Of a stretch of 64,000 nucleotides of DNA, positions 1 to 7,793 are shown one piece after another (position 1 is the stretch's first letter; each line of letters begins with the position of its first letter). The notes under the pieces were generated by a model that worked only from the letters and a program-made list of their open reading frames with translations, searched no databases and had not been told where the DNA came from. This DNA comes from Flavobacterium amniphilum (GTDB lineage Bacteria > Bacteroidota > Bacteroidia > Flavobacteriales > Flavobacteriaceae), in contig NZ_JAMLJL010000012.1 of NCBI RefSeq assembly GCF_023634845.1, positions 62,001 through 126,000 of the forward strand, written 5' to 3'. The translations under genes and the position numbers were made by a program.

Positions 1-706
1 CATATTTTTTCTGATGATATGACTTAAAAGGTTTTGAAAATTTCATGGAAAAATATACCGTTCTGGTTCTTCCCCACCCGTTTGTCTGACGGTAACCTGT
101 TATTGTTGAATCATTTTCAACCCTGACAAAAGTCCATACGTTTTTATCTTCATGGTTGTAAATATTATAAACCAGATCCAAGAGAATATGCGACTGATCA
201 GACTTGGGAAACGTGTATTGGTGAAAACCAACTCTTTCTGAAGCTGTCAATTCAGCCAGAACATTGTAAGTATCCAGTTTTACTTTATAATATCCGGGTT
301 GTGCTGATTCATTTACATGGGAAAAAGTCGAAAAAATACTATTTTGGGCATCATTTAAATTCAATTCCCCTACAACCGGCATAACCAGCAAATCGCCTAA
401 ATCTGAATGACCGGTCCCGCTAAAATGAGTATGGGCAAATCCATGAATTTTGGTGTCATCATACTGGTAACCGGAACAATATTTATAGCTTTCGGAATTG
501 TATTTACCGTTTTTAAACATGGCTTCTACATTCGTTTCCGGACTTAACTGAACCATTCCAAAAGGTGCAGCTGCTCCCGGAAAAGTGTGTCCCATATTTT
601 TAGTTCCGATAAAAGGATTCACATACTGGATGTTATTCTTTTCTGGATTTTGTGAAAACACACTACAAACCGAAAAGAGTAAAACTAAAACCGAATTTAC
701 CTTCAT
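1..706 (-). CDS. GH92 family alpha-1,2-mannosidase, partial (C-terminal part outside window)
   Basis: The reverse strand is open from position 706 to the window edge, giving about 235 residues of an unfinished protein. Residues 1-19 form a signal peptide ending in VFSQ, so the product is exported. YVNPFIGT (28-35), FPGAAAPFGM (42-51) and a later GFAHTHFSGTGHSD segment are the recognisable N-terminal signatures of glycoside hydrolase family 92, Ca-dependent exo-alpha-mannosidases acting on N-glycans or mannans in the periplasm or at the surface. The start codon lies 22 bp after the menB stop on the same strand, so read-through transcription from menB is possible, although the two have no obvious functional link. 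The catalytic domain lies outside the window, so activity cannot be judged. Confidence 0.88.
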   Translation of the reverse strand, partial: MKVNSVLVLLFSVCSVFSQNPEKNNIQYVNPFIGTKNMGHTFPGAAAPFGMVQLSPETNVEAMFKNGKYNSESYKYCSGYQYDDTKIHGFAHTHFSGTGHSDLGDLLVMPVVGELNLNDAQNSIFSTFSHVNESAQPGYYKVKLDTYNVLAELTASERVGFHQYTFPKSDQSHILLDLVYNIYNHEDKNVWTFVRVENDSTITGYRQTNGWGRTRTVYFSMKFSKPFKSYHQKKY

Positions 707-728
707 TTGAAAAATTTACTACTGAAAA

Positions 729-1568
729 TTATGGCAACCATTTTTTCTCGAAGTTTGGCTTACGCTTTTCAAGGAAAGCATCTCGTCCTTCTTTTGCTTC
801 TTCTGTCATATATGCCAAACGGGTTGCTTCACCGGCGAACACTTGCTGTCCGACCATTCCGTCATCAGTCAGGTTCATTGCAAATTTCAGCATTTTGATC
901 GAAGTTGGCGATTTCTCCAAAACTTCCTGAGCCCACTCATACGCAGTATCTTCTAACTCATCATGAGGAATAACCGCATTGACCATACCCATTTCAAAAG
1001 CCTCCTGAGCCGAATAGTTTCTGCCTAAAAAGAATATTTCACGGGCTTTTTTCTGACCCACCATTTTTGCTAAATATGCTGATCCGTAACCACCGTCAAA
1101 ACTGGTTACATCAGCATCAGTCTGTTTAAAAATAGCATGTTCCTTACTCGCTAAAGTCATATCACACACTACGTGTAACGAATGTCCGCCACCTACGGCC
1201 CATCCCGGAACCACACAAATAACAGCTTTTGGCATAAAACGGATTAAACGTTGAACTTCTAAAATATTTAACCGGTGGTAACCATCGTCACCAACATAAC
1301 CCTGATGACCACGTGCTTTTTGGTCTCCTCCGCTACAAAACGACCAAATACCGTCTTTTGAAGAAGGTCCTTCCGCCGAAAGCAAAACGACCCCAATTGA
1401 AGTATCTTCCTGTGCATCGTGAAAAGCCTGTAATAATTCTGCTGTGGTTTTAGGACGGAATGCATTTCGCACGTCCGGTCTGTTAAAAGCAATTCGGGCT
1501 ACTCCATTGCATTTTTTATACGTGATATCTTCAAATTCACGGGCGGTTTTCCATTCTATTTTACTCAT
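729..1568 (-). CDS. menB: 1,4-dihydroxy-2-naphthoyl-CoA synthase (menaquinone biosynthesis)
   Basis: Crotonase-fold enzyme that closes the naphthoquinone ring of o-succinylbenzoyl-CoA in menaquinone synthesis; cytoplasmic. From the chosen start (MSKIEW) the protein is 279 aa, the usual size. SGGDQ (79-83) and WAVGGGHS (123-130) are the oxyanion-hole and CoA-binding segments, and the DADVTSFDGGYGS stretch (151-163) is typical of MenB rather than of generic enoyl-CoA hydratases. An upstream in-frame Met would add 11 residues (MAPRHLIIIRN) with no family resemblance, so it was not used. menD is encoded on the same strand about 3 kb upstream, separated by unrelated genes, so the men genes are scattered here rather than in one operon. 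Confidence 0.95.
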   Translation of the reverse strand: MSKIEWKTAREFEDITYKKCNGVARIAFNRPDVRNAFRPKTTAELLQAFHDAQEDTSIGVVLLSAEGPSSKDGIWSFCSGGDQKARGHQGYVGDDGYHRLNILEVQRLIRFMPKAVICVVPGWAVGGGHSLHVVCDMTLASKEHAIFKQTDADVTSFDGGYGSAYLAKMVGQKKAREIFFLGRNYSAQEAFEMGMVNAVIPHDELEDTAYEWAQEVLEKSPTSIKMLKFAMNLTDDGMVGQQVFAGEATRLAYMTEEAKEGRDAFLEKRKPNFEKKWLP

Positions 1569-1833
1569 ATTTCTTATTATTATCAGATGCCTTGGTGCCA
1601 AAACAACCTTACATCCTTTGATTTGATTTATAATATCCTGTAAAAATACTTTATTTAGGCCAAACTCGAAAAGTGTTGTAAAAAGAAATCTTACAGAAGT
1701 CGTTATAAATGTTAAAATTTAAAAATTAACATCTGTTTTTTTGAAATCTAAATTCATTTTATTTAATTTTATACAACTGAAAATCAACATTTTATATGTT
1801 GCTAATATAGTTCACTGATTTATTAATTTAAAA

Positions 1834-2031
1834 ATGAAATTTTTGAAAAAAACTGTTTTAATTGCCGCTCTTACATTTAGTGCATTGCTTACAAGTTGTA
1901 ACAAAAAAGTAGATGAAGCTACTCAAGAACAAGTGCCAATGGAAGAAACCACTACGGAAGTTGTTGATAGTGTAAAAACTGATACAGTAGCCCCTATGGA
2001 TGAACCAATAGATACAGTTAGCAAGAAATAA
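1834..2031 (+). CDS. small acidic lipoprotein, unknown function
   Basis: A 65-residue protein with a Lys-rich n-region, a hydrophobic core and the lipobox LLTSC with the lipidated Cys at residue 22. The mature part is only about 43 residues, rich in Glu, Asp, Thr and Val with no predicted fold, and resembles the many short disordered lipoproteins of Flavobacteriaceae. It stands alone, divergent from menB and followed by about 390 bp without a gene. No family is recognised; only export and lipidation are supported. Confidence 0.7.
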   Translation: MKFLKKTVLIAALTFSALLTSCNKKVDEATQEQVPMEETTTEVVDSVKTDTVAPMDEPIDTVSKK

Positions 2032-2157
2032 ATCCAGCTAAAAGTCTATATACTGAATAAACAAATCCACAGGTAATAAAGCGAATATTGGTTTTATACC
2101 AAAACAATCACCCAAAGTTGTTAGTCGGTAAAAACACAAAATTACATAGAATAAGAA

Positions 2158-2350
2158 AGAGTAAATGTTAACGATTTACTCTACATGAAAGAAATTATTC
2201 TATAAAAGTTTATTTAATTTTTTGATTTGTAAAGATGTTATTATCGCTTTACGTATGTTATCGGTTATTTCAGAAAATGAAAGCTTTAAAGCAATCGGAA
2301 GTTTGAGATAACTAGAGGGAAATGCCAATCTAAAGTAAGATTGGCATTTT
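2158..2350 (+). ncRNA. candidate structured intergenic transcript
   Basis: The gene-free stretch 2032-2422 carries three hairpins: a perfect 9-bp inverted repeat at 2158-2166/2174-2182 (AGAGTAAAT with loop GTTAACG), GTAAAG/CTTTAC at 2229-2234/2247-2252, and a strong terminator at 2321-2350. No open frame of note lies between. The arrangement could be a small RNA ending at the terminator, or simply the 3' UTR of the upstream lipoprotein. No known RNA family was recognised and no promoter box was found, so this is tentative. Confidence 0.25.
2321..2350 (+). terminator. intrinsic terminator
   Basis: Perfect 11-bp stem AATGCCAATCT (2321-2331) and AGATTGGCATT (2338-2348) with a 6-nt loop, running into a T stretch. 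It lies about 290 bp after the lipoprotein stop and 73 bp before the Na/Pi transporter start. Confidence 0.85.
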
Positions 2351-2422
2351 TCGTTTAAATAACTTTTAATTAACCTTAAAGTAACAATCAGTCAGTACAT
2401 TTAATCTCTAATTCCTGGAGTT

Positions 2423-3382
2423 ATGACTGAGATTGTCTTAAAAATAGTAGCAGGACTGGTATTGTTTCTTTTTGCTGTGAGCAGTTTATCCGAAACCGTT
2501 CAGAAGGTTTTGGGTGAAAATACCAAAAAATGGATTTTAAAGTTTACTTCCAACACTTTTACATCTGTTTTAACCGGAATTGTAGTGACCGGATTATTGG
2601 ATTCTTCTTCGGCCGTTATTATCATTACCATTGTATTTGTAAACTCCGGATTATTAACCTTCAAGCAATCCATGGGAATTGTCCTTGGAGCCAACATAGG
2701 TACCACCATCAGCAGTCAGATAATTGCCATGGATATCGGGAAATATTCACCTGTATTGTTATTAATAGGCTTTGCCTTTTTATTACTTTCCAGATCAGAA
2801 AAATTCAATAATTCTGCAAAAGTGATTTTATATTTCGGAATTCTCTTCTTTGGTTTATTTACCATGGAACAAGCTGTAGAGCCATTAAAACAAGTCTCAA
2901 CATTTTCAGACTTTTTAAAACATACCGAAAACCCTTTTTATGGAACGTTCATTGGTGCCATTATCACTTTGATCATTCAATCCTCTTCGGCTACAGTAGG
3001 AATGGCTATTTTACTGGCCAAAAAAGGATTACTGACACTTGGAGGAGCTGTAGCCATAATGCTGGGTGCCGAACTGGGCACATGCAGCGACACATTACTG
3101 GCTACCATAAACGGAAGCAAACAAGCCATAAAAACCGGATTGTTCCATCTCACTTTCAATATTATCTCAGTAATACTCGGATTATTGTTTTTTTATCCTT
3201 TTGTTGAAATGGTACAAGTAATCGGCAATGGCATTCCGATAGAAAAATCGGTAGCCAATGCCCATATGCTTTTCAATATTGGTGGTGTATTGCTTTTTGT
3301 GTGGTTTCTGCCACTCTTTGAAAAAATGCTGAATAAATTATTTCCTGAAAAGGAAAAAAAATTGGAAATCAGCTTAAACTAA
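2423..3382 (+). CDS. Na/Pi cotransporter family membrane protein
   Basis: A 319-aa polytopic inner-membrane protein made of two inverted-repeat halves of the Na/Pi-cotransporter II family (PF02690). The hallmark motif is present as DSSSA near residue 60 and QSSSATV near residue 185, each followed by a glycine-rich segment (GANIGTT and GAELGTC). It lacks the cytoplasmic PhoU-like domain found in longer bacterial members, so it is the short form. The expected role is sodium-coupled phosphate uptake or efflux, but substrate is not proven from sequence. Its stop codon overlaps the 3' end of the convergent cvfB gene by 9 bp. Confidence 0.85.
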   Translation: MTEIVLKIVAGLVLFLFAVSSLSETVQKVLGENTKKWILKFTSNTFTSVLTGIVVTGLLDSSSAVIIITIVFVNSGLLTFKQSMGIVLGANIGTTISSQIIAMDIGKYSPVLLLIGFAFLLLSRSEKFNNSAKVILYFGILFFGLFTMEQAVEPLKQVSTFSDFLKHTENPFYGTFIGAIITLIIQSSSATVGMAILLAKKGLLTLGGAVAIMLGAELGTCSDTLLATINGSKQAIKTGLFHLTFNIISVILGLLFFYPFVEMVQVIGNGIPIEKSVANAHMLFNIGGVLLFVWFLPLFEKMLNKLFPEKEKKLEISLN

Positions 3383-4201
3383 GTAGATTCCGTCTTCTTT
3401 GATTTCAATCAGTTTTTGTTTGTACAAAGTCCCGATTGCTTTTTTGAAGGTTTTTTTACTCATTTTCAGAACCGTTTTGATGTCTTCAGGATGTGAATCA
3501 TCCGTTAATCGTAAAAAACCTCGGCTGGCTTTCAATTCATCAAGAATATATTGGGCACTTGGTTCCACTTTATCAAAACCTATTTTAGTCGCTGATACAT
3601 CAATTTTTCCGTCAGGGCGGATATTTTTTATATAACCAATAATTCGGTCTCCGGTACGCAAATCGTCATAAACTTCGTTCTTGTACAACAAACCTTTGTG
3701 TTTTTCATTGATAATCACGTTGATACCAACTTCAGTGATATGAGAAACAATCAAATCAACTTCTTCCCCATTTTCAACCGAAATATCTTTATTATCCAGG
3801 AACTGATTGGTTTTACTCGATCCTACCAATCGGTTTGTTTTTTCATCCAGATACATATAAACTAAGTATCGCTTACTTTGCTCCATGGGACGCGCCTGCT
3901 CTTTAAAAGGAACAAACAAGTCTTTTTCCAATCCCATATCAAGAAAAGCTCCAAATTTATTTGTGTAATTTACACGCAATAATGAAAACTCATTCAGATA
4001 GATATAAGGTTCCAAAGTAGTAGCCACAGGTCTTTCTTCCTGATCCAGGTAAATAAAGACTTCCAATTCATCTCCAATTTCAAAATGCTCCGGTACATAT
4101 TTATTAGGTAATAAAACATCCGCTTTACCATCAGTAAGATATAACCCAATTTTAGTATCACGGGCAATTTTCAGTACGTTGAATTTTCCTATCTGCATCA
4201 T
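3374..4201 (-). CDS. cvfB: CvfB/YitL-type S1 RNA-binding protein
   Basis: A 275-aa cytoplasmic protein with consecutive S1-like OB folds (about residues 1-60, 65-130 and 145-205) and a C-terminal winged-helix segment, the architecture of CvfB (S. aureus virulence regulator) and YitL. Visible features are the NKFGAFLDMGL strand-turn of an S1 domain and the final SKKTFKKAIGTLYKQKLI winged helix. The protein binds RNA and may affect RNA turnover; its targets here are unknown. Two adjacent Met codons (4201 and 4198) can serve as start, both just downstream of a near-perfect promoter at 4222-4251, implying a very short leader. It converges on and overlaps the Na/Pi transporter gene. Confidence 0.85.
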   Translation of the reverse strand: MMQIGKFNVLKIARDTKIGLYLTDGKADVLLPNKYVPEHFEIGDELEVFIYLDQEERPVATTLEPYIYLNEFSLLRVNYTNKFGAFLDMGLEKDLFVPFKEQARPMEQSKRYLVYMYLDEKTNRLVGSSKTNQFLDNKDISVENGEEVDLIVSHITEVGINVIINEKHKGLLYKNEVYDDLRTGDRIIGYIKNIRPDGKIDVSATKIGFDKVEPSAQYILDELKASRGFLRLTDDSHPEDIKTVLKMSKKTFKKAIGTLYKQKLIEIKEDGIYLV

Positions 4202-4221
4202 TTTTTCTTTATATCGTGCCG

Positions 4222-4251
4222 CAAAGGTACAAAGTTTAGAAGTTGTTACAA
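4222..4251 (-). promoter_or_regulatory. Bacteroidota-type promoter of cvfB
   Basis: On the minus strand, TTG (4251-4249), a 19-bp spacer, then TACCTTTG (4229-4222) match the TTG-N19-TAnnTTTG consensus. The expected start of transcription is only about 15 nt before the first Met codon. Confidence 0.75.
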
Positions 4252-4253
4252 TA

Positions 4254-4281
4254 AAAAAAGCGTCCGGTACACGAACGCTTT
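4254..4281 (-). terminator. intrinsic terminator after the DUF2853 gene
   Basis: Stem AAAGCGT/ACGCTTT (4257-4263 and 4275-4281) followed on the minus strand by a run of T. It separates the DUF2853 gene from cvfB and abuts the -33 element of the cvfB promoter. Confidence 0.8.
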
Positions 4282-4300
4282 AAATTATATACACACCTTT

Positions 4301-4642
4301 TTATTTATAAACACTTTCCTTTTTGAAATGTAAAGTCAATAAATAATACACAACGGCACGGTATTTATTTTTGTTTGATTTTCCGTATTTTTCAATAACT
4401 GCTTCAATTCCTTTATCCAATTCCGGACCGTCTTTCAATCCCAGTTTGTTGATTAAGAAATTATTTTTAACCGTATCCAATTCCGATTGTGCACTTCCCG
4501 AAACAGTTGATGCGTCAGGATTATAGATAGACGGTCCGCATCCGATCACAACTTTGGTTAATAAATCCATATCAGCTGTAAGTCCACATTTGTCCTTTAA
4601 ATCGGCTGCATACTTTACAATTAGTTCATCTCTTTTACTCAT
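4301..4642 (-). CDS. DUF2853 family protein
   Basis: A 113-aa soluble protein matching the remembered DUF2853 family: an N-terminal helix starting MSKRDELIVKYA, the central CGPSIYNPDAS segment, and a basic C-terminal helix with NKYRAVVYYLL. Family members are small, helical and widespread in Bacteroidota and Proteobacteria; no function is known. It is a single-gene unit with its own -7 box upstream (4674-4681) and its own terminator. Confidence 0.8.
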   Translation of the reverse strand: MSKRDELIVKYAADLKDKCGLTADMDLLTKVVIGCGPSIYNPDASTVSGSAQSELDTVKNNFLINKLGLKDGPELDKGIEAVIEKYGKSNKNKYRAVVYYLLTLHFKKESVYK

Positions 4643-4673
4643 AGTTTATTGTTTATTTAGTTAATTATACTCT

Positions 4674-4681
4674 CAAATATA
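4674..4681 (-). promoter_or_regulatory. -7 box for the DUF2853 gene
   Basis: TATATTTG on the minus strand (4681 to 4674), 32 bp upstream of the start codon. No clear TTG at the -33 position. Confidence 0.5.
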
Positions 4682-4728
4682 ATCACTTTTACGCTCTTAT
4701 AAAACTATTTAGTACCGATGAAAAGCAA

Positions 4729-6381
4729 TTATCCTAAACTTTTAAAATAATTCAATAATATCTTATTGTTTTCTTTTTCAGGTGTAAAAATTTCAAAAAT
4801 GACTGGTTTTTCTGCCGATTCAAACAAATTCCAGTTGGAAATGATCTCATCATTACTATTTGCAGTAATATATTCAAATCCGTACATTCTTGACAAATGC
4901 TCAGCAGTTAACTGATGGGATGTTTCAAAATACTTATTGAATGTTTCAGTTTCCTGGTGACCTGGAAGAATCCTGAAAATTCCGCCTCCACCATTATTAA
5001 TCAGGATAATTTTGAAATTTTTTGGAATGTAATTGTTCCAAAGGGCGTTACTGTCATACAAAAAACTAATATCACCTGTAATGAAATTCACTTGTTTTCC
5101 AGTTGCAACTCCCGCTCCGATTGCTGTTGTTGTACTTCCGTCGATACCGCTGGTTCCACGGTTACAATATACTTCAATACTTTTATCAATCTGAAATAGC
5201 TGGGCATATCGGATTGGAGAACTATTACTGATTTGCAGTTGGGAATTCATCGGTAACCGTTGCAGAATTGTTTCAAAAGCTTTTAAATCTGTAAAAGGAA
5301 TATCTTTCAGGTACATTTCATGCATTTTGGCCCTATAATCGCGTATTTTCAATGCATTTTCCCTAAAATCACTCTGAATTCGAGTGGTTTTGGAGAAAAA
5401 CTGACTAAAAAACACATTGGCAGATAATTCAAAGTGCTGGTTTAAACACCCAAACGTATTATAAGCTCTCAATTCATCGATATGCCAATGATTTTTAGGT
5501 TGGTATTTGCGTAAAAAAGCCTTTATTCGCTTCGAAACAATCATTCCGCCCAAAGTGATTAGAAGATCCGGTTGGAATGACTTGAAGTCGTCATCAGAAA
5601 ACGGAGTGATAATTGTATCAATATTAGTGATAAAATTAGGATGATGTGCATTTGACGTAACTTCAGTCATCACAACAACCGAATTATCATTTCCTAACCA
5701 ATCCAAATACTCCTGAGTTATTGATTCAGGATAATTTCCGCCTAAAAGGATTAGTTTTTTAGGTGATTTATTCCAAATATCGACAAATTCATCAAATTTT
5801 GCGTTCTCTTTGGTTTCCGAAAATAACTCAACCAAATTAGGTCTAACTGTTGGCTCTTCTATAATTTCATATAATGGCTCTTCAAAAGGAGCATTAATAT
5901 GAACCGGGCCTTTTTTGGTTACAGCCAAGAATAAAGCTTCCTGGATTTTAAAATCATTTTCTTCTGAAGTATCTTCAGTCAAATTAGCATTATATAGAAT
6001 ATGATTAGCAAACACATTTTCCTGGCGGATGGTTTGCCCATCGCCGATATCAATCTTATCATGAGGTCTGTCGGCTGAAATAACAACCAAAGGAATCTGG
6101 CTATAAAAAGCTTCAGCAATTGCGGGATAGTAGTTTAACAAAGCCGATCCGGAAGTACAAACCACCGCAACCGGTTTCTGGATTTGCTGTGCAATTCCCA
6201 TCGCAAAAAAAGCAGCACACCGTTCATCTGCAATGCTATAACAAGTAAATGCCGGGTTATTTGCAAATCCAATGGTTAAGGGCGCATTGCGCGAACCAGG
6301 TGAAATAACTATATGTTGAAGTCCTTTAGCCTTGCAAATCTCAATGATACTTTGTGCCAAAGGTATTTTAGGGTAAATCAT
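4729..6381 (-). CDS. menD: 2-succinyl-5-enolpyruvyl-6-hydroxy-3-cyclohexene-1-carboxylate synthase
   Basis: ThDP-dependent enzyme that joins 2-oxoglutarate and isochorismate in the first committed step of menaquinone synthesis. At 550 aa it has the normal MenD length. The N-terminal Pyr domain carries ISPGSRNAPLT (26-36) and CTSGSALLNYYPA, both characteristic of MenD; the C-terminal PP domain has the ThDP/Mg segment GDISFLYDSNAL followed by NNGGGGIF. It sits 24 bp downstream of a membrane-protein gene on the same strand but has its own TAACTTTG box at 6401-6408. menB lies about 3 kb downstream on the same strand. Confidence 0.95.
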   Translation of the reverse strand: MIYPKIPLAQSIIEICKAKGLQHIVISPGSRNAPLTIGFANNPAFTCYSIADERCAAFFAMGIAQQIQKPVAVVCTSGSALLNYYPAIAEAFYSQIPLVVISADRPHDKIDIGDGQTIRQENVFANHILYNANLTEDTSEENDFKIQEALFLAVTKKGPVHINAPFEEPLYEIIEEPTVRPNLVELFSETKENAKFDEFVDIWNKSPKKLILLGGNYPESITQEYLDWLGNDNSVVVMTEVTSNAHHPNFITNIDTIITPFSDDDFKSFQPDLLITLGGMIVSKRIKAFLRKYQPKNHWHIDELRAYNTFGCLNQHFELSANVFFSQFFSKTTRIQSDFRENALKIRDYRAKMHEMYLKDIPFTDLKAFETILQRLPMNSQLQISNSSPIRYAQLFQIDKSIEVYCNRGTSGIDGSTTTAIGAGVATGKQVNFITGDISFLYDSNALWNNYIPKNFKIILINNGGGGIFRILPGHQETETFNKYFETSHQLTAEHLSRMYGFEYITANSNDEIISNWNLFESAEKPVIFEIFTPEKENNKILLNYFKSLG

Positions 6382-6400
6382 TTTTTAAATTTCAGAAAAG

Positions 6401-6408
6401 CAAAGTTA
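6401..6408 (-). promoter_or_regulatory. -7 box for menD
   Basis: TAACTTTG on the minus strand (6408 to 6401), overlapping the stop codon region of the preceding gene and 20 bp from the menD start. No clear TTG partner is seen. Confidence 0.5.
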
Positions 6409-7098
6409 CAAAGTTGGGATGTTTTTTTTGTCATTTCCTTCATTCTCTTTTAAAATCAGAAATTGGTAGAATGTAAAATGAGAAACTCCGTATAATAAAA
6501 TCACCAATTGATAGACTGCTTCATTCTTTACATAAAACTTATTGATAAAAAAGGCTCCTATCTGAATGACAAAGAAAATAGCACTCACTAAAAGCCAATA
6601 TTCCTTTTTCCCCGGTGTATTGATATAGTTGATAATTGCAACACCGCCCAAAAAGGAAGTCAGTAAAGCATTGAGGATCCATATATAATACGAATCTCCT
6701 AATTCATCAATGACAAAATTGATAATATATAGATACAGGACAAAAAACGGCACTACCGATATCGTAACTGCCAATCGGTTGTTAGATGTTACCAAATCCA
6801 GTACCAATAATGAAAGACATAATTTAAACAAAACCGAAGAAAGTGTCCCGAAAATGAACAAAGAAGCATCTCCTGTTGCAAAAAAAACCGAAGCGCATTG
6901 ATATAACATCAATCCGACAAGGTAAACCGCCTGTTTTTTCTTTGAAGTGATATAATAAAGAACCATAAGAATAGGAATTCTGACGAACCAAAATACCGCT
7001 TCAAAAGGCTGAACCTCCAACAAAGATGAAAAACTATACAACACCAAATTGACAAAGTACAGAATTATCAATAATTTTGAGGAATTTTGTAATTTCAT
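6406..7098 (-). CDS. eight-helix membrane protein, probable degenerate YhhN-family member
   Basis: A 230-aa protein with about eight hydrophobic segments and almost no soluble part. Start MKLQNSS was preferred over an upstream Met 11 codons earlier that adds a polar, non-homologous leader. By eye it lines up with the YhhN/lysoplasmalogenase protein at 12585-13247: the loop before TM3, the FIFG segment, and the LVILLYGVSHF...FLILKENE end match position for position. The two Asp residues expected in that family (GD and SD) are replaced here (AS near residue 70, QI near the end), so it may be inactive or differently employed. It precedes menD and may be partly co-transcribed with it. The family call is inference. 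Confidence 0.55.
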   Translation of the reverse strand: MKLQNSSKLLIILYFVNLVLYSFSSLLEVQPFEAVFWFVRIPILMVLYYITSKKKQAVYLVGLMLYQCASVFFATGDASLFIFGTLSSVLFKLCLSLLVLDLVTSNNRLAVTISVVPFFVLYLYIINFVIDELGDSYYIWILNALLTSFLGGVAIINYINTPGKKEYWLLVSAIFFVIQIGAFFINKFYVKNEAVYQLVILLYGVSHFTFYQFLILKENEGNDKKNIPTL

Positions 7099-7171
7099 GT
7101 ATGTTTCTATTAGGGGCTTAGGGACTAGCAATCTATAAATTTACTATTTAATAAATCATATTCAAAATATT

Positions 7172-7669
7172 ATGTCCATAAAAATAAGACAGGCAACCAT
7201 TGAAGATATGCCATCGGTATTGGAAATTATAAACTATGAAATTGCCAATACAACGGCAATTTGGGATTATGATTTAAGAACATTATCCGAACAGGAAGCC
7301 ATTTTCAATGAAAAAAAGGAGAAAAACTTTCCGTTTATTGTAGCTGAAAAAGAAGCCAAAATAGTCGGTTTTGGAACTTATGGTACTTTCCGATTTAAAA
7401 TTGGATACCGATTTACGGTTGAACATTCAGTATACATCCATAAAGATTTCCACGGAAACGGTATTGGCAGCACATTAATCAAAGAACTTATCGAATTGGC
7501 CAAAAACCAAAATCTTCATACTATGATTGGTGTAATTGATTCCGAAAATATGGGCAGTATAGCGTTTCATGAAAAATTAGGATTTAAAAATGTGGGACAC
7601 ATCAAAGAAACAGGTTTTAAATTTGACCGCTGGCTTGATTCCATTTTTATGCAGATTTTACTTGAATAG
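7172..7669 (+). CDS. GNAT N-acetyltransferase, phosphinothricin/methionine-derivative type
   Basis: A 165-aa single-domain GNAT enzyme. The opening IRQATIEDMPSVLEI, the SVYIHKDFHGNGIGSTL acetyl-CoA-binding strand and P-loop (about 90-106) and the FHEKLGF helix near the end are the pattern of the PAT/MddA subgroup, which acetylates phosphinothricin, methionine sulfone or sulfoximine. The natural substrate in Flavobacteria is not known. It diverges from the membrane protein upstream and is monocistronic. Confidence 0.8.
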   Translation: MSIKIRQATIEDMPSVLEIINYEIANTTAIWDYDLRTLSEQEAIFNEKKEKNFPFIVAEKEAKIVGFGTYGTFRFKIGYRFTVEHSVYIHKDFHGNGIGSTLIKELIELAKNQNLHTMIGVIDSENMGSIAFHEKLGFKNVGHIKETGFKFDRWLDSIFMQILLE

Positions 7670-7793
7670 CTGTAAAAATTCGCTTTCAGAACAACTTAAC
7701 ATTTAGATAATTAATTTCTAATGAAATGATGTTTTTAATTTAATCTTATCTTAAGACACGTAATTGACATTTGTGCGAAAATCAAACTAACTT

